DNA of 64,000 nt from Synechococcales cyanobacterium GL140_1_metabat_312 (lineage in GTDB: Bacteria; Cyanobacteriota; Cyanobacteriia; Leptolyngbyales; Leptolyngbyaceae), in assembly GCA_025351345.1 (NCBI GenBank), contig JANXWB010000071.1, positions 31,127-95,126 of the forward strand. Direction: 5' to 3'. The notes beneath the pieces are model-generated. The model was not told the origin of the DNA, did not search any database, and saw only the letters and a list, made by a program, of their open reading frames with translations. This document shows, in pieces, positions 20,737 through 29,444 of the stretch (within the stretch, counting starts at the first letter, position 1; the number at the start of each line of letters is the position of its first letter). Made by a program: the position numbers and the translations under genes.

Positions 20737-21816
20737 TTAACGAAATGGTGGGGAATACATCAGGCCCCCTTTATTCCACAAGTCATTCTGACCACGAGGT
20801 AGATTCAGTGGCGTTTTACTGCCGAGATTTCGATCGTAAATCTCTCCATAATTCCCTACTTGTCGAATCATCCGAGCCACAAAATCATTAGACAATCCCA
20901 ATCCTTTCCCTAAATCTCCCTCAACCCCCAACAATCGACGTACCGTTGGATCTTTACTTTGTAATTGCTGATCAATATTTTGGGACGTGATTCCGAGTTC
21001 TTCAGCCTCAATTAGGCCATAAATAGTCCATTTAATTAAATCCTGCCAACGCGAATCACCATCAACCACAGCGGGCGCTAGGGGTTCTTTAGAGAGCGCT
21101 TCGGCGAGTATAATATGAGCATCAGGTTTTGCGAGCTTGGTACGGCGGGAAATTAATTGCGATCGATCGGCTGTAACCCCTTCGCAGCGACCTTCAGAAT
21201 AAGCACTGAACACCGTATTAATTTCTTCAAATACGATCGGCTTGAAGGGAATATTACGTTTTCGCATTTGGTCGGTCAGGTTTTGTTCGGTCGTTGTCCC
21301 AATTTGAATACAGATTGATTTATTTTTTAAATCTTCTAATTTCTCAATCTTTTCGTTCTTTCGGACCATAATGGCTTGACTGTCATAAAACACCACAGGC
21401 CCAAACTCTAATCCCACACTAGTATCCCGGCTCATACTCCAAGTGGTATTGCGACTGAGAATATCAATTTCCCCGGTTTGCAGGGCAGTGAATCGTTCCT
21501 TTGCATTCAAATTCCGAAATTCTACAGCTTTTGCATCATTGAACATTGCCGCTGCGATCGCCCGACAAATATCCACATCCAGCCCCACATAGTCACCATT
21601 AGATTGCACAAAACTAAATCCTGGCAACTCTCCACTCACTCCACATTGCAATTCTCCACGCGCCTGCACAATACCCATCTGATTGCGCTGTTGACCGCCC
21701 CCCGTCACTCCATCTTCAGTTTCGGCCCCGCAACCTGTTAGTCCGAGCAGCAGGATGAATGTTAAAGGTTTGATTGGGCTGAGCCAATCTAAAACATTTT
21801 TTTTTGGGCTAGGCAT
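20737..21816 (-). CDS. Polar amino acid ABC transporter substrate-binding lipoprotein
   Basis: Periplasmic binding protein of the BztA/AapJ/NatF type (SBP family 3), about 359 residues. A signal peptide ends in the lipobox LLGLTGCG. The mature domain carries GELQCGVSGELPGFSF, the family signature GLDVDICRAIAAAMF and ERFTALQTGEIDILSRNTT. These proteins bind amino acids for an ABC importer, but no permease or ATPase lies beside it. I start at the ATG at 21816, which begins the signal peptide; the frame stays open to 21894, nearly touching the divergent aminotransferase start at 21900. Confidence 0.9.
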   Translation of the reverse strand: MPSPKKNVLDWLSPIKPLTFILLLGLTGCGAETEDGVTGGGQQRNQMGIVQARGELQCGVSGELPGFSFVQSNGDYVGLDVDICRAIAAAMFNDAKAVEFRNLNAKERFTALQTGEIDILSRNTTWSMSRDTSVGLEFGPVVFYDSQAIMVRKNEKIEKLEDLKNKSICIQIGTTTEQNLTDQMRKRNIPFKPIVFEEINTVFSAYSEGRCEGVTADRSQLISRRTKLAKPDAHIILAEALSKEPLAPAVVDGDSRWQDLIKWTIYGLIEAEELGITSQNIDQQLQSKDPTVRRLLGVEGDLGKGLGLSNDFVARMIRQVGNYGEIYDRNLGSKTPLNLPRGQNDLWNKGGLMYSPPFR

Positions 21817-21899
21817 GGTGATTCTGGCGAGGATTAAGTTTATTCTAATACCAAAGCCTCTGCGAAATACATCTCTACAATCATATCTCCACACTTACT

Positions 21900-23090
21900 A
21901 TGCAATTTGCCGATCGCATCACGCCCTTACAACACAATGTTTTTGCCGACATCGATCGGGCTAAAGCTCATGTCAAAAAATCGGGTTTACCTATTATTGA
22001 TTTATCCCTTGGCTCATCAGATTTACCCACAAGTCCTGATATCTTAAATACGATCGCCAACTCGCTCCAAGACCCCAGCACTCACGGCTATTTACTTTTC
22101 AATGGCACTCAAGATTTTCGTCAAGCGGCGGCGCAATGGTATGAAAAGAAATTTGGAATTACGATCGATCCTGAAACTGAAGTACTCCCGTTGATTGGTT
22201 CTCAAGAAGGTACGGCACATTTACCATTGGCAATATTGAATCCGGGAGACTATGCCTTACTTCTCGATCCTGGTTATCCATCCCATTCTGGTGGAGTTCA
22301 TCTTGCGGGTGGACACATTCATGCAATGCCCATTACGGTTAAAACAAATTTTCTTCCTATATTTCAAGACATTCCACCAGATATCTTAAACCGTTCTCGC
22401 ATGATGGTTCTCAGCTATCCCCATAACCCCACTAGTGCGATCGCGCCGCTTTCTTTTTTCCAGGATGCTGTTCAGTTTTGCCAAAATCATAATTTAGTTC
22501 TGGTGCATGATTTTCCTTATGTTGATTTAGTATTTACCACTGATTTGGTGCCTTCAGTATTCCAAGCTGATGTAAATAAATCTTGTTCTATTGAATTATT
22601 TACATTGTCTAAAAGCTACAATATGGGCGGGTTTCGCATTGGGTTTGCAATCGGCAATCCCCTACTTATTCAAGCCTTACGTCAAATCAAAGCTACCGTA
22701 GATTTTAATCAATATCGTGGAATTCTGAATGCGGCAAGTTTAGCCCTAACAGGTCAACAAGATGATGTTCTCAATACTGTGGGAATTTTCAGAAAACGAG
22801 CGATCGCCTTTGTGAATGGGATGAATGCGATCGGTTGGGAGGTTTCAATGCCGGAGGCGGCTATGTATGTTTGGGCGAAACTTCCCGATCGGGTGAATGA
22901 ATATTATTCACAACAGTCGATGAAATTTTGTATTGATTTAATGGAAGCAACAGGTGTGATTGCGTCGCCTGGGATTGGCTTTGGAGCGGCGGGGGAAGGA
23001 TATATTCGGTTTGCGCTAGTATGCGAGGTGGAGGTTTTGAAGATAGCGATCGATCGGATTGGGCAGTTTTTGGACAAAATAATAAAATAA
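21900..23090 (+). CDS. Class I/II aminotransferase, LL-diaminopimelate aminotransferase-like
   Basis: A PLP-dependent fold-I aminotransferase of 396 residues. The PLP Lys lies in FTLSKSYNMGGFRIGFAIG, the start IIDLSLGSSDLPTSP matches the DapL-like group, and PHNPTSAIAP is the conserved Asn-containing segment. The family includes LL-DAP aminotransferase and related enzymes acting on succinyl-DAP, Glu or aromatic amino acids. Cyanobacteria make lysine through DapL, but they also have paralogues of this type, so the exact substrate is uncertain. Confidence 0.88.
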   Translation: MQFADRITPLQHNVFADIDRAKAHVKKSGLPIIDLSLGSSDLPTSPDILNTIANSLQDPSTHGYLLFNGTQDFRQAAAQWYEKKFGITIDPETEVLPLIGSQEGTAHLPLAILNPGDYALLLDPGYPSHSGGVHLAGGHIHAMPITVKTNFLPIFQDIPPDILNRSRMMVLSYPHNPTSAIAPLSFFQDAVQFCQNHNLVLVHDFPYVDLVFTTDLVPSVFQADVNKSCSIELFTLSKSYNMGGFRIGFAIGNPLLIQALRQIKATVDFNQYRGILNAASLALTGQQDDVLNTVGIFRKRAIAFVNGMNAIGWEVSMPEAAMYVWAKLPDRVNEYYSQQSMKFCIDLMEATGVIASPGIGFGAAGEGYIRFALVCEVEVLKIAIDRIGQFLDKIIK

Positions 23091-23309
23091 GATCCCCCAA
23101 CGGGTCATTAACGAGGTCGAAAGCAAGCACAAGCGATCGTCAGTTTGTACCTTCTTTCCGGGAGATGAATTGACTTCGCCATTGTTACCAGGATTTGCTT
23201 GCTTGTGCGATCGATCGGTTATTTGTTTAGTTATGCTAAATATTAAGAGATTCAATTGCCCATTATGACCAAGCTTTAGACTCATTATCCTAAATTCATA
23301 AGAGGATAT

Positions 23310-24182
23310 TCATTCTTTATTTATGATCGATTTACGTGAATCGGCCAAAACATTATTAACTTGTGCCCCAATCAACATGGCAAAGGCCGTAACATATAAC
23401 CACAACAGCAAAACCATTACGGCACCAACGGCACCATAGACTTGATTGTAATTACCAAAATTCATCACGTAAAACCGAAATCCACCCGAAACTACTGCCC
23501 ATAATCCCGTCGCCACCAATACTCCCGGTAAAATCGGTGAATTCTTTCGACTAGGACCATATCGATAGATAAACCCTAATGTTGCCATGACGATCGCCAA
23601 TGACAAAGGGCGACTGAGTAATTGCCAAATCCGCAGAATCATCGGTGCCAGCCAATCACTTTGCCCTGCCACTAATTGCACACTCAAATCCCCAACAAAC
23701 ACCGTCACGATCGCGCCTAACAACAACACTAAGGTGCCCAGACTCAATGCGATCGCGACTAATTTCGCTTTCCAAAAAGGGCGATAACGATGTTTGGGAA
23801 TACGATGAATTTGGTCTAGTGCGCCCATAATAGAACCCATGACACTGGATGAAACCCAAATGGCTAAGGCAAAACTTAAGGAGAATAATCCTTGATTAGA
23901 GGTTCCGCGTAGTCTATCAATTACAATTCGTATCGGTGTTAGCGCCTCTTCAGGAATTACGCCATTGAAATTTTGTGTAATTTCTCGCAATTGATCTTCA
24001 GGTAAATTCAGTGCTCCGATCGCTACCAGCAATGTTAAAACCGCTGGAAATAATGAAAAAATTGCATTATAAGCAACCTCCGCCGATAGTCCTGTAATCC
24101 GATTATGCATACTGCGTCCAATCACGCTCGTAATCCATTTAAATTGAAACGATCGAACAAACTTATTCATTAATTGAATCAT
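23310..24182 (-). CDS. YihY/BrkB family membrane protein
   Basis: A 290-residue protein with six hydrophobic segments. The start HNRITGLSAEVAYNAIFSLFPAVL is the family signature, followed by ASSVMGSIMGALDQIHRIP and a glycine-rich sixth segment. BrkB/YihY proteins are inner-membrane proteins, possibly transporters; the older name ribonuclease BN is wrong for them. Its start overlaps the stop of the upstream M28 peptidase by 4 bp (ATGA), so the two are translationally coupled. Confidence 0.88.
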   Translation of the reverse strand: MIQLMNKFVRSFQFKWITSVIGRSMHNRITGLSAEVAYNAIFSLFPAVLTLLVAIGALNLPEDQLREITQNFNGVIPEEALTPIRIVIDRLRGTSNQGLFSLSFALAIWVSSSVMGSIMGALDQIHRIPKHRYRPFWKAKLVAIALSLGTLVLLLGAIVTVFVGDLSVQLVAGQSDWLAPMILRIWQLLSRPLSLAIVMATLGFIYRYGPSRKNSPILPGVLVATGLWAVVSGGFRFYVMNFGNYNQVYGAVGAVMVLLLWLYVTAFAMLIGAQVNNVLADSRKSIINKE

Positions 24183-25210
24183 TCCTCTATCCCAGTGAAA
24201 TTGACTCCAGTAAAATCAGCAATCACTTGAGCTAGGCCAAATGTAACCCGCACAAACCTGTTGTAATCTAGATTGTCCGGGCGGTCATCACTTTGGTGAT
24301 AGTGCGGATCACGATAATTCGCTGTGTCTGTCACCATAATGGCAGGATATCCCATCTGCCAAAATGACCAATGATCGGATGAGCCGACTCCTGGAACAAA
24401 ATTGGGCAATGCTGCACCTTCGGATGGAAATTTGGTTTTAAGTCGGAAGTCATGAATCGCCGTACGGACTACTTTTCGTGAATCTACATTACCAATAAAG
24501 CTAATAAAATTCCCCACAGACGGATAAAACAAACTTAATGGAGCAGGATAGGGCTGACTATTGGGCTGATCGGTATAATAACCCAAACTTTCTAAACTAA
24601 ACATAGCCATAATTATCTCACCCTTTGCCTTCGCTTGTTTAGCATAGACTAAGCTGCCCATATTTTCAGTTCGAGCAAAGGGCCGTTCCTCATTCACAAA
24701 ATGAATAAAACGTAAGGTACGAGCGGGTTTAGTTTTTGAAAAAAGTTTAGCGAGTTCAAGTGTTGCTGCCGTTCCTGAAGCATTATCATTCGCACCTGGA
24801 CTGAACGAGACAGTATCATAATGGGCACCAATTAAAATAATTTGGTCAGGGCGATCGCTTCCCCGAATCTCCACTTCAAGATTTTCAAAGTCTTTACCCT
24901 CAATTTGATATCTATTGTGGCGAATAGTATAGCCTGCGGTATTGAGTTCAGATTCCAGAAATTTCACTGCTTTTTGAATTCCCTCATAGTTCAAAGAATT
25001 CCGCTGCCCGATTGTCCCAGCCAACATTTCCACATCCGAGCGCAGTGCATTCCCTAATCGCGCCTCAGCACTACTGAGCAGCGGTAAAGTTCCTTGATAC
25101 GAAGTTCCTGGCATCCAAATCATTAGAAAGTAAACGATCGCAAGAATGATAGTGAGAGTTCCACTGAGAATTGGGATTAAAACTTTGATAGTGCTATTCA
25201 TAAGTTGCAT
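24179..25210 (-). CDS. M28 family zinc aminopeptidase, membrane-anchored
   Basis: A 343-residue metallopeptidase with one N-terminal membrane anchor (about residues 9-31). The metal-binding residues lie in LIGAHYDTVSFSPGANDNASG (His and Asp, about residue 130), the catalytic Glu in FVNEERPF, a second Glu/Asp near SLESLGYY, and the last His near RDPHYHQSDD. All are present, so it should be active, probably on peptides outside the membrane. It forms a two-gene operon with the yihY gene. Confidence 0.87.
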   Translation of the reverse strand: MQLMNSTIKVLIPILSGTLTIILAIVYFLMIWMPGTSYQGTLPLLSSAEARLGNALRSDVEMLAGTIGQRNSLNYEGIQKAVKFLESELNTAGYTIRHNRYQIEGKDFENLEVEIRGSDRPDQIILIGAHYDTVSFSPGANDNASGTAATLELAKLFSKTKPARTLRFIHFVNEERPFARTENMGSLVYAKQAKAKGEIIMAMFSLESLGYYTDQPNSQPYPAPLSLFYPSVGNFISFIGNVDSRKVVRTAIHDFRLKTKFPSEGAALPNFVPGVGSSDHWSFWQMGYPAIMVTDTANYRDPHYHQSDDRPDNLDYNRFVRVTFGLAQVIADFTGVNFTGIEE

Positions 25211-25240
25211 CTTTACAATTTAAATCTTTAATGAACTCAG

Positions 25241-25255
25241 ATTAGTCTGACTAAT
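25241..25255. promoter_or_regulatory. Perfect palindrome upstream of the M28 peptidase
   Basis: ATTAGTCTGACTAAT is a perfect 7-bp inverted repeat around one central base, 31 bp upstream of the peptidase start. Its size and place suit a repressor or activator site for the peptidase-yihY operon. No known consensus is matched. Confidence 0.3.
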
Positions 25256-25358
25256 TGTACTAGCACAAGAGCGCAATTAATACGGAATAGTAGTTTTAGG
25301 ACGCCATCTCATTCAGGAATCAATCTACTTCTTTTCATACTTAAAATAGGTTACATGA

Positions 25359-25550
25359 TTAATTTACTAAATTACTATTGAAAGTGAGCCAATATCCTCC
25401 CCCATATTTCACGTCAGTAACTCCCATTCCACTGCTTCCATTAGTTTTCAACAGCCCAACGGCCCGCACTTCATCGCACTTCATCAATGCCCTAAGAGAA
25501 GAAATACTCGTTCGTGTTTCATGTGGCTCCAGTTCAAGAAACTCCTGCAC
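25359..25550 (-). CDS. Possible small protein or gene fragment
   Basis: A 63-codon frame beginning with GTG, containing segments such as MGVTDVKYGGGYWLTF that look protein-like. No ribosome-binding site is evident, and a stop lies only a few codons upstream of the GTG. It is the only candidate gene in the 25211-25732 gap. It may be a decayed fragment. No family is recognised and expression is doubtful. Confidence 0.25.
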   Translation of the reverse strand: MQEFLELEPHETRTSISSLRALMKCDEVRAVGLLKTNGSSGMGVTDVKYGGGYWLTFNSNLVN

Positions 25551-25768
25551 CTCAGCAGTCTGACAAAATCATTCGTCAAACTTGGTAATAATCAGATTTT
25601 AGATTCTTGTCTGAATTAATTAGAAAATGGGAACTTATTGATCGCGATAGTATTCTATATTTTTATGGGTATAGTTATTTAGAAATATCTCTATTAATAG
25701 ATAAAATTCATGTTTAATTGGGCATGAATTAGATGGCGTTATTTTTTGTTATTGGAGAACATAAGGCT

Positions 25769-26392
25769 ATGCAGATGATACGTTTGGGGCTAACAGCGAC
25801 TGTTTTTTTGTTGGGATTAAGCGGACGAGCGATCGCCCAGAATGCACCGCTTGTGTTGCCTAACGATCCCGCCGCGCCATTAACGACTCCACCGACGACT
25901 CCACTCGGAACCCCACTCCCAACCGTTTCTCCGAATACTCCAGAACTGATTATAGTGCCCCCTCCGACACTAATTATGCCGTCTCCTGTTACGCCAGCGG
26001 AAGAGCTAGTTCGTTTGGTAGTGCAGCGTGGTAAGCGACGGGTTTTGGTTTATCGCGGTACGACGGTGTTGGCAAAGTATCCGATCGCGGTGGGAAAAGC
26101 GGGTTGGGAAACTCCGATCGGGGATTTTAAGGTTTTAACTAAGGAAGAAAACCCAATTTTCAAGAGCTTTATGACTGGAATGATTATTGAACCAGGACCA
26201 GATAATCCTTTAGGAGTGAGATGGATTGGGATTTGGACCGATGGGAAGACGCAGTTAGGATTTCATGGAACGGACCAACCGGAGTTAATTGGGAAGGCGG
26301 TGTCCCATGGTTGTATACGGATGCACAATAAAGATGTGGTGGCATTGTATAAATTTGTTGAAATGGGAACGGTGGTCACGATCGAGAAGTAG
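25769..26392 (+). CDS. L,D-transpeptidase (YkuD domain), secreted
   Basis: Cross-links or modifies peptidoglycan. A signal peptide (about residues 1-24, ending RAIAQ) is followed by a Pro/Thr-rich linker and the YkuD domain (about 85-207). The catalytic signature is complete: the first His in FHGTD and SHGCIRMHNKDV with the nucleophile Cys. I prefer the ATG at 25769, which starts the signal peptide; an upstream in-frame ATG at 25733 has no ribosome-binding site. The Pro-rich linker probably spans part of the cell wall. Confidence 0.9.
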   Translation: MQMIRLGLTATVFLLGLSGRAIAQNAPLVLPNDPAAPLTTPPTTPLGTPLPTVSPNTPELIIVPPPTLIMPSPVTPAEELVRLVVQRGKRRVLVYRGTTVLAKYPIAVGKAGWETPIGDFKVLTKEENPIFKSFMTGMIIEPGPDNPLGVRWIGIWTDGKTQLGFHGTDQPELIGKAVSHGCIRMHNKDVVALYKFVEMGTVVTIEK

Positions 26393-26494
26393 CAATTTGA
26401 ACCGATACAAGATCGATGATTTAGCATTCAGGAATCATACGATCGGCATACTCATTCGAGGGCGTTTGAAAAGTCCTTTCGTAGGTATCATAAA

Positions 26495-26563
26495 GACCCG
26501 ATCCACTTAACCCCCTTAAAAAGAGGGAAATAGAAAAAAGGAGGATTTTAGGGGAATCGGGTC
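26495..26563. repeat. Imperfect long inverted repeat between convergent genes
   Basis: GACCCGAT (26495-26502) is matched by ATCGGGTC (26556-26563). Inside, CTTAACCCCCTT and AAGGAGGATTTTAGGGG are also imperfect complements. It sits between the convergent L,D-transpeptidase and rph genes and could act as a two-way terminator. The CCCCCTTAAAAAGAGGG type of core resembles dispersed palindromic repeats common in cyanobacterial genomes. Confidence 0.45.
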
Positions 26564-26639
26564 TCAATTGTCACAATCCTAGACTTTTCACACTTTTTTA
26601 TCAATAACTTTAAAGTTCTATTCAGAAACAATTTATTGG

Positions 26640-27350
26640 TTATCGATCGCGTTGTAATACCATTAATTCCTGAATTCCCGATTCAGCCAAATTTAAAATT
26701 GCATCCAATTGCGATCGGGTAAAACTCCCAGCCTCAGCCGTGCCTTGAACTTCAATAATTCCACCCAATTCATTCATCACAATATTAGAATCAATGTCCG
26801 CCCGCATATCTTCAAGATAATTCAAATCTAAAAATGCCTCGCCATCAATTAGCCCAACCGAAATCGCTGCAACTTGATGAATTAATGGCGATTTTGTTAG
26901 CAATCCTTTATGAATCAAAACATCGATCGCATCTTGTAATGCAACATAAGCGCCCGTAATTGCCGTAGTTCTCGTACCTCCGTCAGCCTGCAATACATCG
27001 CAGTCGATGATGACCGTGCGTTCGCCAAGTAACTCCATATCGAGAGTCGATCGCAAACTCCGACCAATCAAACGCTGAATTTCTTGGGTGCGGCCCGATA
27101 GCTTCATGGTTTCGCGTTTATTTCGATCATGTGTGGATCCCGGCAACATACGATATTCTGCGGATAGCCAGCCGCGCCCTTGTTTGGCCATCCAGCGCGG
27201 AACTTGTTCTTCAATACTGACAGTGCAGAGAACATGAGTATCGCCACACTTAGCCAGAACCGATCCAGCGGAATGTTTGGTAAATCGATGAATAAATTCA
27301 ATCGGACGGAGTTGGTTGGGGGTACGATCGTCGGGACGTTGCCAAGTCAT
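26640..27350 (-). CDS. rph: Ribonuclease PH
   Basis: Phosphorolytic 3'-5' exoribonuclease that trims tRNA precursors. The protein of about 236 residues begins [16 protein letters not shown] and has [16 protein letters not shown], the phosphate-binding [10 protein letters not shown] and the conserved [19 protein letters not shown] start at the ATG at 27350, which fits the family; the frame extends to 27410. Length and motifs are complete. Confidence 0.95.
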   Translation of the reverse strand: MTWQRPDDRTPNQLRPIEFIHRFTKHSAGSVLAKCGDTHVLCTVSIEEQVPRWMAKQGRGWLSAEYRMLPGSTHDRNKRETMKLSGRTQEIQRLIGRSLRSTLDMELLGERTVIIDCDVLQADGGTRTTAITGAYVALQDAIDVLIHKGLLTKSPLIHQVAAISVGLIDGEAFLDLNYLEDMRADIDSNIVMNELGGIIEVQGTAEAGSFTRSQLDAILNLAESGIQELMVLQRDR

Positions 27351-27608
27351 ATAAAATCCTACTGCACTAAGTTTTTTAGAGGGTTTTTCAGCAAGTTCTC
27401 TAGCTAGCATACGCGTAGATCGATCGTTTTGCGGGGAAGATATTATGATAATAAGTATAAATGAACTATTGACGCTTGTCCGTATCTAGTGTTTGATAAG
27501 CATCATTGACTACATTATGCGCTAAATCTATAAAATCTATTGAAAGCCTGTAGCTTATCCTGAATAATAGTGAAAGGCGTTGTCAAGTTCTATTCTAAAG
27601 AGTGTCTT

Positions 27609-28199
27609 ATGGTGTCTCAATTGCAGCGCTCATCGGTTCCTGGAACTCCCCGATCGTCATTGACAGTAGGTGGAACGTCGATTCGATCCTCTTTTAATTT
27701 AACGCCTCTAAATTTGACCATTGAGGGCGCAGTTCAAGTTTTCACCTCATCCCATCGCAGCTTTTTCACTTCCGTTATGGCCCAAGCGTTGCGGATTTCG
27801 GGACAGGGAACGCCCGTTTTAATCGTACAATTCATGAAGGGTGGCATTGGTCAAGGATTCGATCGGCCCATGCAGTTTGGTCAAAATTTAGATTGGGTGC
27901 GGTGTGACTTGCCGAGATGTTTGGATACGCCACAGGTGACGGACGAAGAGGCACGATCGGTCGTAGATCTGTGGCAACATACGAAGCGTGTGATTTCGGA
28001 AGGTCGCTATGAAATGGTGGTGCTGGATGAATTGAGTTTGGCGATACAATTTGGGTTGATCGCAGCGGGAGAGGTGCTAGACTTCATCCGCAAGCGCCCG
28101 AAACAAGTGGAAGTGATTTTGACAGGTCCAGATATGCCAGATGTAATCTTGGATGTCGCAGACCAAATAACAGAATTACGTCGCAATACTCAGGGTTAG
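27609..28199 (+). CDS. CobA/CobO-like P-loop-fold protein with altered Walker A
   Basis: About 196 residues with the fold of cob(I)alamin/cobyrinate adenosyltransferase (BtuR/CobO): VLIVQFMKGG, RYEMVVLDELSLAIQFGL (the Walker B-like segment) and VEVILTGPDMP are all there. But the nucleotide loop, normally GxGKGKTT, reads VFTSSHRSFFTS, so ATP binding in the usual way is doubtful. I recall this variant from other cyanobacteria, which suggests a changed function rather than local damage. It is followed 26 bp later by dcd. A GTG at 27570 is an alternative start. Confidence 0.75.
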   Translation: MVSQLQRSSVPGTPRSSLTVGGTSIRSSFNLTPLNLTIEGAVQVFTSSHRSFFTSVMAQALRISGQGTPVLIVQFMKGGIGQGFDRPMQFGQNLDWVRCDLPRCLDTPQVTDEEARSVVDLWQHTKRVISEGRYEMVVLDELSLAIQFGLIAAGEVLDFIRKRPKQVEVILTGPDMPDVILDVADQITELRRNTQG

Positions 28200-28225
28200 A
28201 TTAGTTTTTCACATTACTGGCCATC

Positions 28226-28807
28226 ATGATTAAGAATGACATTTGGATTACAGAAAAAGCAAATCAGGGAATGATCCAGCCCTTTCATCCTGAATTAGTC
28301 CGTCGGTTAAATAACAATCCAGTGATTTCCTATGGTCTGAGTAGCTATGGTTATGATTTACGGCTATCTGCGAGTGATTTTCGTATTTTCCGTCATATTC
28401 CTGGAACTGTTGTTGATCCTAAATGCTTTTCTTCTGAAAATCTCGAAGCAGCTAAATTGCATAAAGATAGTTCCGGCGAATTTTTCATTCTTCCCGCTCA
28501 CACCTATGGTTTAGGGGTAGCTTTAGAACGGATTGATTTGCCGGATAACGTAACAGTGATTTGCATTGGAAAATCGACCTATGCGCGAATTGGTTTAATT
28601 GCCAATCTAACTCCAGCAGAAGCAGGGTGGCGGGGTCATTTAACGCTGGAATTTTCAAATTCTTCAAGTGCTGATTGTCGAGTATATGCGAATGAGGGGA
28701 TTGTTCAACTTTTGTTCTTTGAGGGCGATCGGTGTGCGGTCAGTTATGAAACGCGTAAAGGAAAGTATCAAGATCAAACAGAACAGGTAACACTAGCCCG
28801 AATTTAG
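28226..28807 (+). CDS. dcd: dCTP deaminase
   Basis: Converts dCTP to dUTP for dTMP synthesis. The 193-residue trimeric enzyme has the N-terminal SYGLSSYGYDLRLS, the catalytic region with Arg in IGKSTYARIGL, and PAEAGWRGHLTLEFSNSS with the catalytic Glu. The C-terminal GIVQLLFFEGD and KYQDQ are also conserved. The length is normal for the monofunctional enzyme. Confidence 0.95.
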   Translation: MIKNDIWITEKANQGMIQPFHPELVRRLNNNPVISYGLSSYGYDLRLSASDFRIFRHIPGTVVDPKCFSSENLEAAKLHKDSSGEFFILPAHTYGLGVALERIDLPDNVTVICIGKSTYARIGLIANLTPAEAGWRGHLTLEFSNSSSADCRVYANEGIVQLLFFEGDRCAVSYETRKGKYQDQTEQVTLARI

Positions 28808-28865
28808 CCGATCGAGCGTTGGAAATAAGTTAGAAACACGGTTTATGACTTTATCGCAGCATTAA

Positions 28866-28901
28866 TGAAAAAATTGGCTAAGAAGCATGACCTTCTTAGC
28901 C
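28866..28901 (-). terminator. Intrinsic terminator after the MoaD/ThiS-like gene
   Basis: GGCTAAGAAG (28876-28885) and CTTCTTAGCC (28892-28901) are perfect 10-bp arms around a 6-nt loop. On the minus strand the hairpin is followed by AATTTTTTCA. It should end transcription of the minus-strand thrC-moaD unit and may also stop dcd reading from the other side. Confidence 0.75.
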
Positions 28902-29023
28902 GTATCAATACAGTGAAACTTGCAGAGTCTAATTGTCACGTCCAAATCTCACTTGAAAAGACGATCGGGACATGACTCAGACAGACTTAAAAATCTAAAC
29001 GTTTAATGATTTAGGAAAAATCA

Positions 29024-29299
29024 TCAGCCGCCAGCGATCGCTGGGACAATGCTAACTTCATCGCCGTCTGACAACTCAGTGGCTTCATTTTCCATAAATC
29101 GAATATCTTCGCTGTTTAAGTAAAAATTTACAAAGCGACGCAGTTTCCCGGTGTCGTCACAAAGCCTTGCTTTAATACCGGGATGTTGGACATCTAGAAC
29201 TTCAACCAAATTAGAAATGGTTGTCGCATCACATTCGAGGGCAGATTTGTCTCCAACGAATTTTTGGAGCGGAGTAGGAATGAGAACTTTAATAGACAT
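29024..29299 (-). CDS. MoaD/ThiS family ubiquitin-like sulfur carrier
   Basis: A 91-residue beta-grasp protein ending in the diagnostic Gly-Gly ([10 protein letters not shown]). The C-terminal glycine of this family is adenylated and thiocarboxylated to carry sulfur. The body shows the usual order, with [16 protein letters not shown] and [13 protein letters not shown]. It lies 145 bp downstream of thrC on the same strand. The sequence is close to the type found next to threonine synthase in other cyanobacteria, where its partner is unknown; it is not the molybdopterin synthase subunit itself. Confidence 0.85.
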   Translation of the reverse strand: MSIKVLIPTPLQKFVGDKSALECDATTISNLVEVLDVQHPGIKARLCDDTGKLRRFVNFYLNSEDIRFMENEATELSDGDEVSIVPAIAGG

Positions 29300-29444
29300 G
29301 AATCAAGGGGGAAATAAATTGAACTGTAAACAATTGAACTGAAGCTATTTTTGAAGCCACGATCGCTAATCATATCAATCAACGATTCTATTAATCAACG
29401 ATCGTCGCCTTAAGAATTAAATCTCAAAAACTAAACCTCAAAAA

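Noticed and set aside
23095..23225. AAGCAAGCACAAGC and GCTTGCTTGTGC as an inverted repeat between convergent genes
   Set aside because: The arms are offset and pair only over short stretches; no T-run follows, so it is not a convincing terminator or mobile repeat.
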